This document shows, piece after piece, positions 8,932-18,071 of a DNA stretch of 64,000 bases (position 1 is its first letter; every line of letters starts with the position of its first letter). Made by a program: the position numbers and the translations under genes. The DNA is from Pseudomonadales bacterium (GTDB taxonomy: Bacteria > Pseudomonadota > Gammaproteobacteria > Pseudomonadales > Azotimanducaceae), in the NCBI GenBank assembly GCA_017642855.1, contig JAEPOO010000001.1, positions 1,645,072-1,709,071 of the forward strand. The letters run 5' to 3'. The notes under the pieces were generated by a model. That model saw only the letters and a program-made list of their open reading frames with translations, was not told the origin of the DNA and did no database searches.

Positions 8932-10161
8932 ATGGATCAGGCTGAAAAGGTAGATATTCTCAAGGAACTGATGCGCCAGCTAGACGAAGGCAAAAACATT
9001 GATGCCGGCGTTCAGTATCGAATGCCAACCACATCTTATGTCTGCAAAGACCAGGCAAAGAAGGAATGGGACACCTTTTTCCAAGGGCACCCTCAGCTGG
9101 TCGGCCTAACGAGTGACCTGCCGGAATCCGGGAGCTTTATGACCATGGATGACTTTGGCACACCGCTTCTGGCGACGCGAGACAAGACAGGCAAATTTCG
9201 CGCATTTCTGAATTCCTGCCGCCATCGTGCTGCAAGGGTCGCTAATGAACCGAAAGGCAAAGCGTCCATGTTCACCTGCCCCTTCCATCACTGGGGTTAC
9301 GGCAACACCGGTGAACTGATCAGCATTCCCAACGAAGATCACTTTGGTGCCATCGACAAATCCTGCAACGGCTTGATTGAGTTGCCTGCCACTGAACGCG
9401 GTGGTCTCCTCTGGGTGCATCCCCAACCAGACGGGCACCTGGACCTGGATGAACTGCTGGGCGAAGCACTGGCTCAGCAACTCGACAGCTTTAACATGCA
9501 GGATCTTAGGTTCGCTGGTAACACGACCATTGATAAGAACCTCAACTGGAAGCTGGCGAACGACACCTTCGGTGAAACCTATCACTTTCAAAAACTACAC
9601 AAAGACACCCTGGGAAGGCTCTATCTTGGCAACAACCTGCATCTGACCGAGTATGGCCGCCATCATCGTTTCATCACCGCAAATGGCGCGATCCATGAGA
9701 TGCGCAATCTGCCGGAATCAGAGTGGAAACTGACGCGAGCAACGTTCGTCTTGTATTATCTCTTCCCCAACATTCAACTGGTGGTTAACGAGCAGAGCGT
9801 CAGTCTGATCAAGATTTACCCTGACCCAAACGACACAGGACATTCCATCACCCAGGTTTCCTTCTACTACAGTAACGAAGCGGTAGAGCAAGCCGGCAAC
9901 CAGACGATCGTTACGCGGGAACAGGTCTACGACATCGAATCAAGAGAAAACACCGGACCTAATCTTGCTGCCTCTCTTGAGGTGTTCAGCAGCACAATTG
10001 CAGACGAAGATTATGTCATGGGCGAAATGCAGCAGCAGTCGGCCATTAATGGTTTGCTGAAAGAAGTTGTCTTTGGCAAAAATGAACCGGCGCTTCATCA
10101 CTTCCACAACAACTATCGCGAAGCGTTGAACCAGCCGCCACTGGAACCCATCAAACACTAG
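8932..10161 (+). CDS. Rieske aromatic ring-hydroxylating oxygenase, alpha subunit type
   Basis: A 409-residue oxygenase component. The Rieske [2Fe-2S] ligands are C96-x-H98 (CRHRA) and C116-x2-H119 (CPFHHWGY). The catalytic domain carries the mononuclear iron pair in FGETYHFQKLHKD and an acidic stretch IADEDYVMGEMQ near the expected third ligand. An upstream in-frame GTG (8875) would add 19 atypical residues; ATG 8932 has GGGGGCAGA just before it and is preferred. No beta subunit, ferredoxin or reductase lies nearby. The next gene, a sterol-desaturase-family protein, starts one base after the stop. Substrate unknown; a hydrophobic or sterol-like ring compound is inference from that neighbour. 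Confidence 0.88.
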   Translation: MDQAEKVDILKELMRQLDEGKNIDAGVQYRMPTTSYVCKDQAKKEWDTFFQGHPQLVGLTSDLPESGSFMTMDDFGTPLLATRDKTGKFRAFLNSCRHRAARVANEPKGKASMFTCPFHHWGYGNTGELISIPNEDHFGAIDKSCNGLIELPATERGGLLWVHPQPDGHLDLDELLGEALAQQLDSFNMQDLRFAGNTTIDKNLNWKLANDTFGETYHFQKLHKDTLGRLYLGNNLHLTEYGRHHRFITANGAIHEMRNLPESEWKLTRATFVLYYLFPNIQLVVNEQSVSLIKIYPDPNDTGHSITQVSFYYSNEAVEQAGNQTIVTREQVYDIESRENTGPNLAASLEVFSSTIADEDYVMGEMQQQSAINGLLKEVVFGKNEPALHHFHNNYREALNQPPLEPIKH

Positions 10162-10162
10162 A

Positions 10163-11410
10163 TTGAACTACATTACTTACGCCATCCCCTTCTTTGTACT
10201 CCTCATGCTGGTGGAGTACTTGTGGGGGCACTTCACCAGAAACCAGACATATCGCTTAAACGATACGCTGAACAGTCTTTCCATGGGACTACTCAGCCGT
10301 GTCGTTGATTTACTGCGACTTGGTTTCGCTGGTGTTGTCATCGAAGCCATCGTTCGCGCGGCAGGTGTCCAGCAGATCAACACCGAACCCTTGTGGGTTT
10401 GGATCGCTGCCTTCGTTGCCTACGACTTCTGCTATTACTGGAAACATCGTTTTGGCCATGAATGGCGAATTCTTTGGGCGTCTCACGTTGCTCACCATCA
10501 AAGTGAAGAATTCAATCTCAGCACAGCGCTGCGACAAACCGGTACGGACTATATTGGTTTCGTGTTTTATATCCCACTATATCTGGTCGGTCTCCCGGTT
10601 GAAGTCATCATCACGGTCGGTAGCCTCAACCTGATCTATCAATTCTGGGTGCACACAGAACACATCAGACGACTCGGTCCCATAGAGTGGGTGTTTGTGA
10701 CACCCTCCAACCACCGGGTACACCACGCAAAGAACCCCGACTACATCGACAAGAACTATGGGGGCGTCTTTATTCTGTGGGATCGGATGTTCGGCACATT
10801 CAAAGATGAGCAGAAGGATAAACCCTGCTATTACGGGATCACCCACGCACTGAAAAGCTGGAACCCCATATGGGCCAATCTCCACATGTGGGTGGAGACG
10901 GCACAGCTGGCCTGGAAAACAAAACGATGGCGAGACAAATTCACGATCTGGTTTAAGCCACCCTCCTGGGTGCCCGAAGACTTACCAAGAGAACACTATG
11001 ACTGGCAGGCGCCCAGATTCGATCCGGAGATAACCGGATTCACTCGCGTCTACTGCTTCGCAAACTACTGGATTGTGACTGCAGCCGGGCTCGCTGCTGT
11101 GTTGTCCGGCGATCTCTTGACGTTACCCATGGGATTGATCGCATTTGGCGTCGTCGCAATGACGTTGTTCAACCACGGCCGCATGCTCGAATCACATCCG
11201 ACAGCAACTTTACTCGAGGTTGTGAGGCTAATCGGTCTGGTGATGATCGGCGCCATCACGCCAGGCTTGTGGCCGGGCCTACCCGAATGGTTGCCAAAGG
11301 CGCTATTTATTTACAGTGGGCTTTCGTTCCTGGCGCTCGCGTCCAGCCGAATCATGTCAAAAGAAAGCTACGGCTCAATCGAGGTCAGTCGTCCTCTCGA
11401 CGCACGCTGA
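10163..11410 (+). CDS. Sterol desaturase / fatty acid hydroxylase family membrane protein
   Basis: A 415-residue di-iron membrane hydroxylase-family protein. The histidine clusters HRFGH (near residue 95), HVAHH (near 108) and HRVHH (near 187) make up the metal site, with hydrophobic segments before, between and after them. The C-terminal third adds extra membrane segments beyond the minimal catalytic domain. It begins with TTG at 10163, directly after the Rieske gene stop, so the two are very likely co-transcribed. Its 3' end overlaps the CPXCG gene tail-to-tail by 26 bases. Substrate not determined. Confidence 0.87.
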   Translation: MNYITYAIPFFVLLMLVEYLWGHFTRNQTYRLNDTLNSLSMGLLSRVVDLLRLGFAGVVIEAIVRAAGVQQINTEPLWVWIAAFVAYDFCYYWKHRFGHEWRILWASHVAHHQSEEFNLSTALRQTGTDYIGFVFYIPLYLVGLPVEVIITVGSLNLIYQFWVHTEHIRRLGPIEWVFVTPSNHRVHHAKNPDYIDKNYGGVFILWDRMFGTFKDEQKDKPCYYGITHALKSWNPIWANLHMWVETAQLAWKTKRWRDKFTIWFKPPSWVPEDLPREHYDWQAPRFDPEITGFTRVYCFANYWIVTAAGLAAVLSGDLLTLPMGLIAFGVVAMTLFNHGRMLESHPTATLLEVVRLIGLVMIGAITPGLWPGLPEWLPKALFIYSGLSFLALASSRIMSKESYGSIEVSRPLDAR

Positions 11411-11567
11411 CATCGCCACCCAAGACATCGAGTGTCATCACGATAGGTCTGCAGCAGACCTGACAATCTTCAATATACTCCTGGCCCGCTTCTGTAGGGT
11501 CCAGAAGAATGTTTAGGGGTTCACCACAATAGGGGCAGCTGATGCGCTGCTCAATGAGCTCACTCAC
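11385..11567 (-). CDS. CPXCG motif-containing cysteine-rich small protein
   Basis: A 60-residue protein with two CxxC pairs, CPYCG near residue 11 and CQVCC near 36, spaced like a zinc ribbon. It matches the small CPXCG family widespread in Proteobacteria, whose function is not known. The mid part ILLDPTEAGQEYIEDCQVCC is typical of the family. Its 3' end overlaps the sterol desaturase gene by 26 bases in convergent orientation. Confidence 0.85.
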   Translation of the reverse strand: MSELIEQRISCPYCGEPLNILLDPTEAGQEYIEDCQVCCRPIVMTLDVLGGDVSVRREDD

Positions 11568-11640
11568 CGGAATTAGGTCACCGAGGCATTTCGGGTCATT
11601 CTATCCTCAGAAGTATTTTCAGGTAACACATTTTATTGTC

Positions 11641-11814
11641 TTAAAAGCGCGCATCCTCAACCAGAAACCCTTCCGAGTCCATCTGACCCGCATGGACATG
11701 GGTCTCGGGTACCCTTCCCGAGGGAATATCGATATCAAGCACAGGGGCATCGCCGCACAGGCAGAGCCGTTGATCCAAACCTGCCGGCAATAGAAAGATG
11801 GTTTGATCTGGCAT
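11641..11814 (-). CDS. Possible small hypothetical protein, 57 residues
   Basis: A minus-strand frame beginning MPDQTIFLLPAGLDQRLCLC and ending FLVEDARF. The frame stays open upstream into the receptor terminator, so a start inside that hairpin is less likely. There is no clear ribosome binding site, since the bases before the ATG are the T-run of the terminator. No family is recognised. It may be a real small gene, or a remnant. Confidence 0.3.
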   Translation of the reverse strand: MPDQTIFLLPAGLDQRLCLCGDAPVLDIDIPSGRVPETHVHAGQMDSEGFLVEDARF

Positions 11815-11854
11815 AAAAAAACCCGCCGGTACGCTGAGCGTATCGACGGGTTTT
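11815..11854 (-). terminator. Rho-independent terminator of the TonB receptor gene
   Basis: On the minus strand, AACCCG and TACGC pair with GCGTA and CGGGTT around a TCA loop, followed by a run of seven T. Two short internal mismatches interrupt the stem. It starts about ten bases past the receptor stop at 11865, the classical position. Confidence 0.85.
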
Positions 11855-11864
11855 GACATGAAAC

Positions 11865-14312
11865 TTACTGGTCGAAGTTAACTCGGAAAGTCAGCCCGTA
11901 AGTACGTGGCTCCGTATAGTAACCGGACAAAGACCCCTCACGAAGAACGGAGTTAAATCCGCCGTCACGATAGTCTTCATCAAAGGCATTTTTCGCCCAG
12001 AGAGACAGGTCGTACTTGTCGCCGCCAAAGAGGTAACCCACTCGAACGTTCGCCAGCGTGTAGCCATCCGCACCCTTGTTCGGGTCGTTATCCGTACCGC
12101 TGGGAATATCGTCACGGTAGTTAACGTCGATCCGACCATACAGCAAACCATTGTCGAGATCATATTCACCGATTAAAGACGCGTAGTAAGTCCACTCTGA
12201 GGTGCCGCCAACCAGATTGCCAGAAGCATCACATACAGTCGGGAATGCGGGCTCATTCGCGTCCGGTTCGTTGCCGAACGGAGTACGGATACAGGAACCA
12301 CCCGTGAACGAATCATACTCAGCGTCCACATAGGCTGCACCACCTGTCACTGTCAGGTAGGCGTTAAGCAGATACATGAAATCGAGCTCGAAACCATTCG
12401 TGGCAATCTCACCTGCGTTCTGAAGAACAAAACCGGTACCGACGAATGTATTCGCCTGAAAGTCATCGAAGTCAGTGCGGTACAAAGCCATGTTGAGTCG
12501 CAGCTGATTCTGAAGGAAATCGCCCTTCATACCGATCTCATAAGATTCTGACGTTTCAGGATCAAACAGCAACGGTGCACCCGTTGCAGGAGAGATACGA
12601 TCGATATTGGTACCACCGGATTTGTAACCGCGACCGTATGAAGCGTAAGTCATGATTTCATCGTTCCAGAAATAAGTCAGTTTCAAAGTACCGGTGAACT
12701 CATCGTCTTCGAAAGTTTCGTTATCAACATCAGGAACAAAAGGAGACAGTGGCGTGAATGCACCATAAATCGGTGTGAAGATGTCTTCTGCAAACTGCAC
12801 GTCCATGGTCTTTTCTTCATCGAGGTAGCGCAGGCCAAGGGTCAACACAACATCTTCGCTTAGGTTCCAGTCAGCCTGACCATAGATCGCCCAGCTGGTC
12901 TGTTCCTGAGTAGAGAAGTTGTCGGAACCCAGCCCCGGAGGGAATGCCGGCCCAAGACACACCTCTTCGGTAATACCGAGGACGGGCTGGATGAACGGAC
13001 ACAAAGCGGGATCAACACCAAGCAACGCGAAAGTTGGTAAACCGCCGGTTAGCGCGACGTTGGCTGCATTACCCAGTTTCAACGTATTGTGGTTCTCCAG
13101 TTCCTGATCGAAGTAATACATTCCGGCTACGTAGGTCATATCGCCCCAGACGCCGTCAATTCGGAATTCCTGAGTGAACGTATCCTGATCGGTGAAACCA
13201 CCACTTCTTGAAATCATATCCAGCGAGTTGAAATCCGCATCGACAAAACCCTCTACCTCATAGTTGCGGTAGGAGGTGATCGATGTAAACGTCATGTTGT
13301 CGTTTACATCCCAGGTAATCTCCATGGAGATGCCTGATTCTTCAACGTTTGCATAAGGATCGAGACTCTGAGCAACGATGTCGTCATCGAACTGATCCGC
13401 TAGAATCACGGGCGTACCGGTAAATCCTGTAAGACCCGCGATAACATCAAGCGGTAGAACAAAGCTTGCGCCAGGCAGATTACCCGTTGGCGGCAAACTT
13501 CCACCGGCAGCCAGAAAGTTTGCGAGGTTGTCGCCGGGTCCATCAAAGATGTTGCCAGCCGCGCAACAGATTTCTGTAATCTCGGAGTAATCCGCGATAA
13601 TACGAATCGTGATATCGTCCTGGTTTGTCGCAAGGAACTGTGCTCGAACGTTGTAGCGATCTCGGTCATTGAGCTCACTACCTGTTGTGATGTTGTCCAC
13701 GTAACCGTCACGCTGAGTCGCACTACCAGAAATACGCAGCGCAGAAACCCCTTCACTCAAGGGAATGTTCACAGCGCCCTTAACATTGCCATAGGACTGA
13801 TTACCCGCCTGAAGCTCAAGGAAGCCACCGAAGGTATCAAGCTCTGGTTTGCGCGTCAGGAACTGGATCGCGCCGGACGCCGTATTTTTACCAAACAAGG
13901 TGCCCTGTGGTCCTTTCAGCACCTCAACTCGCTCTACGTCAACCAGGTCCCCGATACTGGATGTCTGACGCGAACGATAAACGCCATCGATATAAAGGCC
14001 TACTGAAGACTCAAGAGAGAGACTGTTGCCGGCCGTACCCACGCCGCGAATATTGATATTGGTTTGAGCAGGCGTCTGGTTGTTGTAGATCGTCATACCA
14101 GGCACGAAGAACTGAAGCTCAAGCACGTCATCGACACCTGCTTCATCGAGGAATTCTCCATCAAATGCCGAAACCGCAATCGGCACTTCCTGGACACTCT
14201 GTTCACGTTTCTGTGCAGTAACGATGACTTCTTCAATCACCAGTTCTTCTGCATAGACACCCGAGGTGTAAAAACCAGCCAAGACAAAGGCTGCAAAAAG
14301 TAACTTACGCAT
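11865..14312 (-). CDS. TonB-dependent outer membrane receptor
   Basis: An 815-residue outer membrane receptor. It has a signal peptide (residues 1-21, cleavage near GVYA), a TonB-box-like stretch VIEEVIVTAQKREQSVQEVP, a plug domain (about 45-165, with VERVEVLKGPQGTLFGKNTA), and a beta-barrel ending in the aromatic strand YGLTFRVNFDQ. This subtype is abundant in marine and hydrocarbon- or sterol-degrading Proteobacteria and takes up varied ligands, not only siderophores. GGGGAGAT precedes the ATG. It is transcribed alone and closed by the terminator at 11815-11854. The ligand is unknown; nearby oxygenases hint at a hydrophobic or organic substrate. Confidence 0.93.
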   Translation of the reverse strand: MRKLLFAAFVLAGFYTSGVYAEELVIEEVIVTAQKREQSVQEVPIAVSAFDGEFLDEAGVDDVLELQFFVPGMTIYNNQTPAQTNINIRGVGTAGNSLSLESSVGLYIDGVYRSRQTSSIGDLVDVERVEVLKGPQGTLFGKNTASGAIQFLTRKPELDTFGGFLELQAGNQSYGNVKGAVNIPLSEGVSALRISGSATQRDGYVDNITTGSELNDRDRYNVRAQFLATNQDDITIRIIADYSEITEICCAAGNIFDGPGDNLANFLAAGGSLPPTGNLPGASFVLPLDVIAGLTGFTGTPVILADQFDDDIVAQSLDPYANVEESGISMEITWDVNDNMTFTSITSYRNYEVEGFVDADFNSLDMISRSGGFTDQDTFTQEFRIDGVWGDMTYVAGMYYFDQELENHNTLKLGNAANVALTGGLPTFALLGVDPALCPFIQPVLGITEEVCLGPAFPPGLGSDNFSTQEQTSWAIYGQADWNLSEDVVLTLGLRYLDEEKTMDVQFAEDIFTPIYGAFTPLSPFVPDVDNETFEDDEFTGTLKLTYFWNDEIMTYASYGRGYKSGGTNIDRISPATGAPLLFDPETSESYEIGMKGDFLQNQLRLNMALYRTDFDDFQANTFVGTGFVLQNAGEIATNGFELDFMYLLNAYLTVTGGAAYVDAEYDSFTGGSCIRTPFGNEPDANEPAFPTVCDASGNLVGGTSEWTYYASLIGEYDLDNGLLYGRIDVNYRDDIPSGTDNDPNKGADGYTLANVRVGYLFGGDKYDLSLWAKNAFDEDYRDGGFNSVLREGSLSGYYTEPRTYGLTFRVNFDQ

Positions 14313-14552
14313 ATCTCCCCTTAAGTTACGAATAAATTGGAGGGCAGAGTCTAGCGTACCGATATCGAATTACCACCCAACAACAGCATAATTTTGATAA
14401 AAATCCGTCGCCTTTATGAGATCGCATCCGATCCCTGGACAGAATCGCGTCCATTAAAATGACCTGAAAAACCATATTGTCGGACAGTCAAGTAAGGTCT
14501 TCACACCAAAAGATCGAATCATTCACCGGAAAGCAGCGGTATTGATGCCGCA
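14313..14552. other. Intergenic upstream region of the TonB receptor
   Basis: No open frame or recognisable RNA gene. It presumably holds the receptor promoter, reading leftward. The AT-rich segment 14385-14405 would suit a promoter, but no hexamer pair is convincing enough to mark. Confidence 0.4.
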
Positions 14553-14807
14553 TCAAGGCGGGATTGGCTGACTGATATCACGCGGCATGAGCCAAAACAC
14601 AGATTCACCCGCGATTTCTTCTACCACCATTCGATTCGACGTCAGCAGACAATCCCCGCCAAACATGACCTGAGAAGTCTCAACCTGTGGCGGCGGCACT
14701 GTCAACGACCAGACAAATCTGCAACCGCGCTCCCGATATCTGCGCAAGTCACTGATCTTTATGCATGTCACTGCTTCGCGTCTGGAGTGTCTGCTCGACA
14801 GGGTCAA
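14553..14807 (-). CDS. Possible small hypothetical protein
   Basis: A minus-strand frame of up to 84 residues (from TTG 14807; GTG 14771 is an alternative). The C-terminal two thirds, including RRYRERGCRFVWSLTVPPP and SVFWLMPRDISQPIPP, look protein-like. No family is recognised and no good ribosome binding site is seen. It would lie downstream of the flavodoxin-like gene on the same strand. Confidence 0.3.
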   Translation of the reverse strand: MTLSSRHSRREAVTCIKISDLRRYRERGCRFVWSLTVPPPQVETSQVMFGGDCLLTSNRMVVEEIAGESVFWLMPRDISQPIPP

Positions 14808-14877
14808 GATTCGATGATGGCACTCGGATTTTTATGGACAAAAGCAACAAGCAGGAGAAACCAGCGAGTCGCTCCTG

Positions 14878-15636
14878 TCATCGTTTGTGTTCCGGACTAT
14901 GAAAGTCCGTGTGGCATCCGGCTGCCCAGACTTCCGGTTGATTGCCGTGAGCCGGAATACCGCCCTGATCCTTCAGCATCCTGGCAAGATGAAGGCTGTT
15001 CCAGACCAGAAAAGTGGTGTTCCTGTTGGTGAAATCATTCGCCTGCCCACCTGACCCCTCGTCCATGTAAGAAGGCCCAGGACCTGCCTCACCCATCCAG
15101 CCCGCATCTGCCTGTGGCGGAACGGTGTAACCCATGTGTGACAGGGAAAACAGAATATTCATCGCACAATGTTTGACCCCGTCTTCATTACCGGTAATCA
15201 GGGTCGCTCCAACTTTGCCGTAGTCGCGGTACTGCCCTTTGTCATTCAAGCTATGGGTATAACCGTACATCCGTTCAAGAACACGATTGCACACGGAACT
15301 TTTTTCACCGAGCCAGACAGAGGTGCCGATGATCAGAATGTCGCAGGCGTCGATCTTCGCCTGAATGCCAGGCCAATCGTCTCTCTGATACCCGTCTACG
15401 CCGGTGTAGTCTTGTTCAAGCCCAGCAGGAATCTCACAATCGACCGGTCTAAGAATTTCGGTGGCCACACCGTTTGCCTGAAAAACGCCCTCCGCCACTT
15501 TGAGCAGGCCTTCGGTATGCGACAGGTTCGGAGAACGCGTCAGAGTGCAGTTCAACATCAGCACACTTAAGTCATCATATTTCGCAGGGGGATTCTGGCA
15601 CTGATCATCGGTGATCGAGTTGAGTTGATCCGTCAT
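14878..15636 (-). CDS. Flavodoxin-fold NAD(P)H-dependent oxidoreductase
   Basis: A 252-residue protein of the NADPH-dependent FMN reductase/flavodoxin superfamily. It has an initial strand-loop LSVLMLNCTLTRSPNLSHTE (FMN phosphate loop), a second strand DILIIGTSVWLGEKSS (isoalloxazine loop), and a late TLITGNEDGVKHCAMNILFS. Such proteins transfer electrons to quinones, azo compounds or iron. It is transcribed divergently from tetR at 15763, across a spacer that holds a palindrome, so TetR control is likely. Substrate unknown. Confidence 0.82.
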   Translation of the reverse strand: MTDQLNSITDDQCQNPPAKYDDLSVLMLNCTLTRSPNLSHTEGLLKVAEGVFQANGVATEILRPVDCEIPAGLEQDYTGVDGYQRDDWPGIQAKIDACDILIIGTSVWLGEKSSVCNRVLERMYGYTHSLNDKGQYRDYGKVGATLITGNEDGVKHCAMNILFSLSHMGYTVPPQADAGWMGEAGPGPSYMDEGSGGQANDFTNRNTTFLVWNSLHLARMLKDQGGIPAHGNQPEVWAAGCHTDFHSPEHKR

Positions 15637-15705
15637 GGTGCTGATTCCTTATTCAGTATGGGACATCATTGCGAGCATACATCCAAGTCACGAGAAAGAC
15701 CGGGG

Positions 15706-15742
15706 TTGCTTACGCATTGTTTTTACATAATAATCATTATGT
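15706..15742 (+). promoter_or_regulatory. Candidate tetR promoter with overlapping palindromic operator
   Basis: TTGCTT (15706-15711) and AATAAT (15729-15734) are 17 bases apart, a fair sigma-70 promoter. A perfect inverted repeat, ACATAAT-AATC-ATTATGT (15725-15742), covers the -10 region about 20 bases before the TetR start codon. This is the usual arrangement for an autoregulating TetR repressor. Binding is inference. Confidence 0.5.
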
Positions 15743-15762
15743 CATAAACTGCGCAGACGCCA

Positions 15763-16374
15763 ATGCCAAAAATCGTGGATCATGACAGTCGACGCCAAGA
15801 ACTGGCCGCCGCGGCGGTTGAGGTTATTGCAGACAAGGGTATCGAAAATCTCAGACTCGTGGATGTCGCGAAAAAAATGGGCGTGACCACAGGGCTCGTC
15901 ACCCACTACATGACCGATAAAGACGCTGTTCTGGTAGCCGCGCTCGATCATGTTGCCCAGGACCTGATCAGTTCATCGGAAGGTCTGAAGGCAGGGAGCC
16001 TAAAGGAACTCACCGACTTCCTCGCGGAAATTCTGCCGCTGGATGAACATCGCGGCAGACAGTGGATCGTCTGGATTGCCTTCTGGAGCCGCGCCGCCAG
16101 CAACCCCCGCCTCGCGGAGGTTCATCGTCAGTACAACAAGCGCTTCCGAAAAGCACTTGCCCAGGTAATCAGGCGACTCAACTTACATGACGACCCGACC
16201 GCCTGCGCCGACGCGATCAATCTGCACATGGATGCGATTGCAGCACACGCGACCCTCGAATCCGAATACTGGCATCCAAAAAGACAGAGAACACAGTTAA
16301 AGCTGGTGCTCGATTCTCTGCTCAACCCAAATGAACGAGGAAATCACCATGAACCAACTTCAGACACTAGATAA
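15763..16374 (+). CDS. TetR/AcrR family transcriptional regulator
   Basis: A 203-residue repressor-type protein. The N-terminal helix-turn-helix is clear: RRQELAAAAVEVIADKGIEN, then VAKKMGVTTGLVTHYMTDKD (about residues 10-58). The C-terminal part, with FWSRAASNPRLAEVHRQYNK, resembles the BetI-like ligand-binding domain. It probably controls itself, the downstream phyH-like/SDR/hydrolase run and perhaps the divergent flavodoxin gene. Its 3' end overlaps the start of the phyH-like gene by 26 bases, so the genes are coupled. Confidence 0.9.
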   Translation: MPKIVDHDSRRQELAAAAVEVIADKGIENLRLVDVAKKMGVTTGLVTHYMTDKDAVLVAALDHVAQDLISSSEGLKAGSLKELTDFLAEILPLDEHRGRQWIVWIAFWSRAASNPRLAEVHRQYNKRFRKALAQVIRRLNLHDDPTACADAINLHMDAIAAHATLESEYWHPKRQRTQLKLVLDSLLNPNERGNHHEPTSDTR

Positions 16375-17215
16375 GCACGCAACTCGAGAAGAGATTCTTT
16401 CCGTCATCCATCGTGACGGTGCCGTCATCATCGAAGGTCTCATGTCGGAGCAGTTGGCAGATCAGATCGAGGAAGAAACTGGTAATTACGTTACCGCGAC
16501 AAAAACCGGCGACGGGTTCGCCGGAGTAAAAACTACACGAACCGGTGCCCTGGTCGTCAGATCACCCGGATGCCGCGAGTTGATTCTTGAGGATAGCGTC
16601 CTGGGGTGCGTGCGGGAATTTCTGGCACCTTTTTGCGAGCAGATTCAGCTGCATCTCACTCAGATCATCCGGATTCAACCCGGTCAGGCGAAGCAACCTC
16701 TGCACAGAGATCGACAGGCCTGGGGTGAAATCATGCCGCCGAATATTGAACCGCAACTCAACACGATCTGGGCGCTCACCAACTTCACCCATAAAAACGG
16801 CGCCACCCAGGTCATCCCCGGGAGCCACACATGGGATTACAGCAGAAGACCCGATGCGGCAGAAGCATGCAGTGCAGAAATGTCTCGTGGTTCCGTGCTG
16901 ATTTACTCCGGATCTGTTATTCACGGCGGCGGCGCTAACGAATCTACTGAGGATCGACAGGGGATTAATATTACCTATTCTCTTGCCTGGCTTAGGCAGG
17001 AAGAAAACCAGTATCTATCCTGCCCGCCCGACCAGGCAAAAGGCCTTGAGCCGGCGCTACAGGAATTACTCGGCTACACCATGGGGAGCGTTGCCTGCGG
17101 TTATTTCACGGAGCTGAAACCTGCAGGAGAAGGCCGCGAAGCCTGCCCACCTGAATTTGCTCTTGGACGTGCACCTCGGGCTACTGGTGTTCCCAGCATC
17201 ATCGATCACAACTGA
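16349..17215 (+). CDS. Phytanoyl-CoA dioxygenase (PhyH) family protein
   Basis: A 288-residue Fe(II)/2-oxoglutarate-dependent oxygenase. The facial triad is visible as H119-x-D121 (LHRDRQAW) and H192 (VIHGGGANES), with an Arg about 14 residues later (RQGIN) to bind 2-oxoglutarate. VIPGSHTWDYSRR is a typical PhyH segment. ATG 16349 with GAGG at the proper distance is preferred over ATG 16331. It overlaps the tetR gene end. Family members hydroxylate acyl-CoAs, quaternary amines or natural products; the substrate is unknown. A paralogue is at 51571-52407. Confidence 0.87.
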   Translation: MNQLQTLDKHATREEILSVIHRDGAVIIEGLMSEQLADQIEEETGNYVTATKTGDGFAGVKTTRTGALVVRSPGCRELILEDSVLGCVREFLAPFCEQIQLHLTQIIRIQPGQAKQPLHRDRQAWGEIMPPNIEPQLNTIWALTNFTHKNGATQVIPGSHTWDYSRRPDAAEACSAEMSRGSVLIYSGSVIHGGGANESTEDRQGINITYSLAWLRQEENQYLSCPPDQAKGLEPALQELLGYTMGSVACGYFTELKPAGEGREACPPEFALGRAPRATGVPSIIDHN

Positions 17216-17233
17216 TCCGAGCAGGCACTCTTT

Positions 17234-18025
17234 ATGCGACAGTTAACAGTTCTCATCACTGGCGCCTCTGCCGGTATCGGTGAAGCATTCGCCAAGATAT
17301 TCGCTGAACACAACTTCGACCTGGTACTGGTTGCGAGGCGCTTGGACCGTCTTGAAGAAGTCGCTGGGGAGATCCAGGGGCAATATCACGTTGAGGCCAC
17401 CTGCCTGCCGGCTGATCTGTCGGAGGTTGATGCCGTCGACAAACTCATGTCAGTGCTGAAAGCAAAGAACCTGGTCATCGACGCGTTAGTGAACAACGCT
17501 GGCTATGCATTGAACGGAAGCTTTCTTGAACCAAGTTGGGAAGATCACCGCAAAATGCATCAGGTGATGTTGAATGGCTATACAGAACTTTGTTACCGAC
17601 TCCTGCCTTCGATGGTTGAGCGTCGCTACGGTCGAATCATCAATGTCTCGTCGCTTTCCGCAATGCTGCCCAGCGTGCCCAGTTCCATGTATACCGGTAT
17701 TAAGCGCTATGTCGTCGACATGTCAGCTGCCATTGATTTTGAAATGCGCGGTCAGGGCATCCACTGCCTGGCGTTGTGTCCGGGATTCACCTATACGGAG
17801 TTCCACGACGTCATGGGTGTTCGCGAACAAGCACAATCCAACTTTCCCAAATTCATGTGGCAGTCCTCTGAGACCGTGGCACGCGAGGGTTATGACGCGG
17901 TCATGGCTGGCAAAGTGCTTAAAGTAAACGGTTGGTATAACCGACTGCTATCTATGGTGCTCAATCACCTGCCCTATTCCCTTCAGCACCGGCTGGCGAG
18001 GTCACAAGACCCCTTCAGCGATTGA
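17234..18025 (+). CDS. Short-chain dehydrogenase/reductase
   Basis: A 263-residue classical SDR. It shows the nucleotide-binding TGASAGIGEAFAK, the NNAGY motif, and the catalytic Ser and YxxxK (SSLSAMLPSVPSSMYTGIKR). The Arg-Arg after strand 2 (VARRLDRLEE) suggests NADP(H) preference. Overall it resembles the 17-beta-hydroxysteroid dehydrogenase 12/KAR-like branch. It sits 18 bases after the PhyH-like gene and before an alpha/beta hydrolase gene. Likely a ketone/alcohol interconversion in the same route. Confidence 0.88.
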   Translation: MRQLTVLITGASAGIGEAFAKIFAEHNFDLVLVARRLDRLEEVAGEIQGQYHVEATCLPADLSEVDAVDKLMSVLKAKNLVIDALVNNAGYALNGSFLEPSWEDHRKMHQVMLNGYTELCYRLLPSMVERRYGRIINVSSLSAMLPSVPSSMYTGIKRYVVDMSAAIDFEMRGQGIHCLALCPGFTYTEFHDVMGVREQAQSNFPKFMWQSSETVAREGYDAVMAGKVLKVNGWYNRLLSMVLNHLPYSLQHRLARSQDPFSD

Positions 18026-18071
18026 TCCCTGCGAAACGCTCCGTCGTAGAAAAAAAACGGCGAGCAAAACC

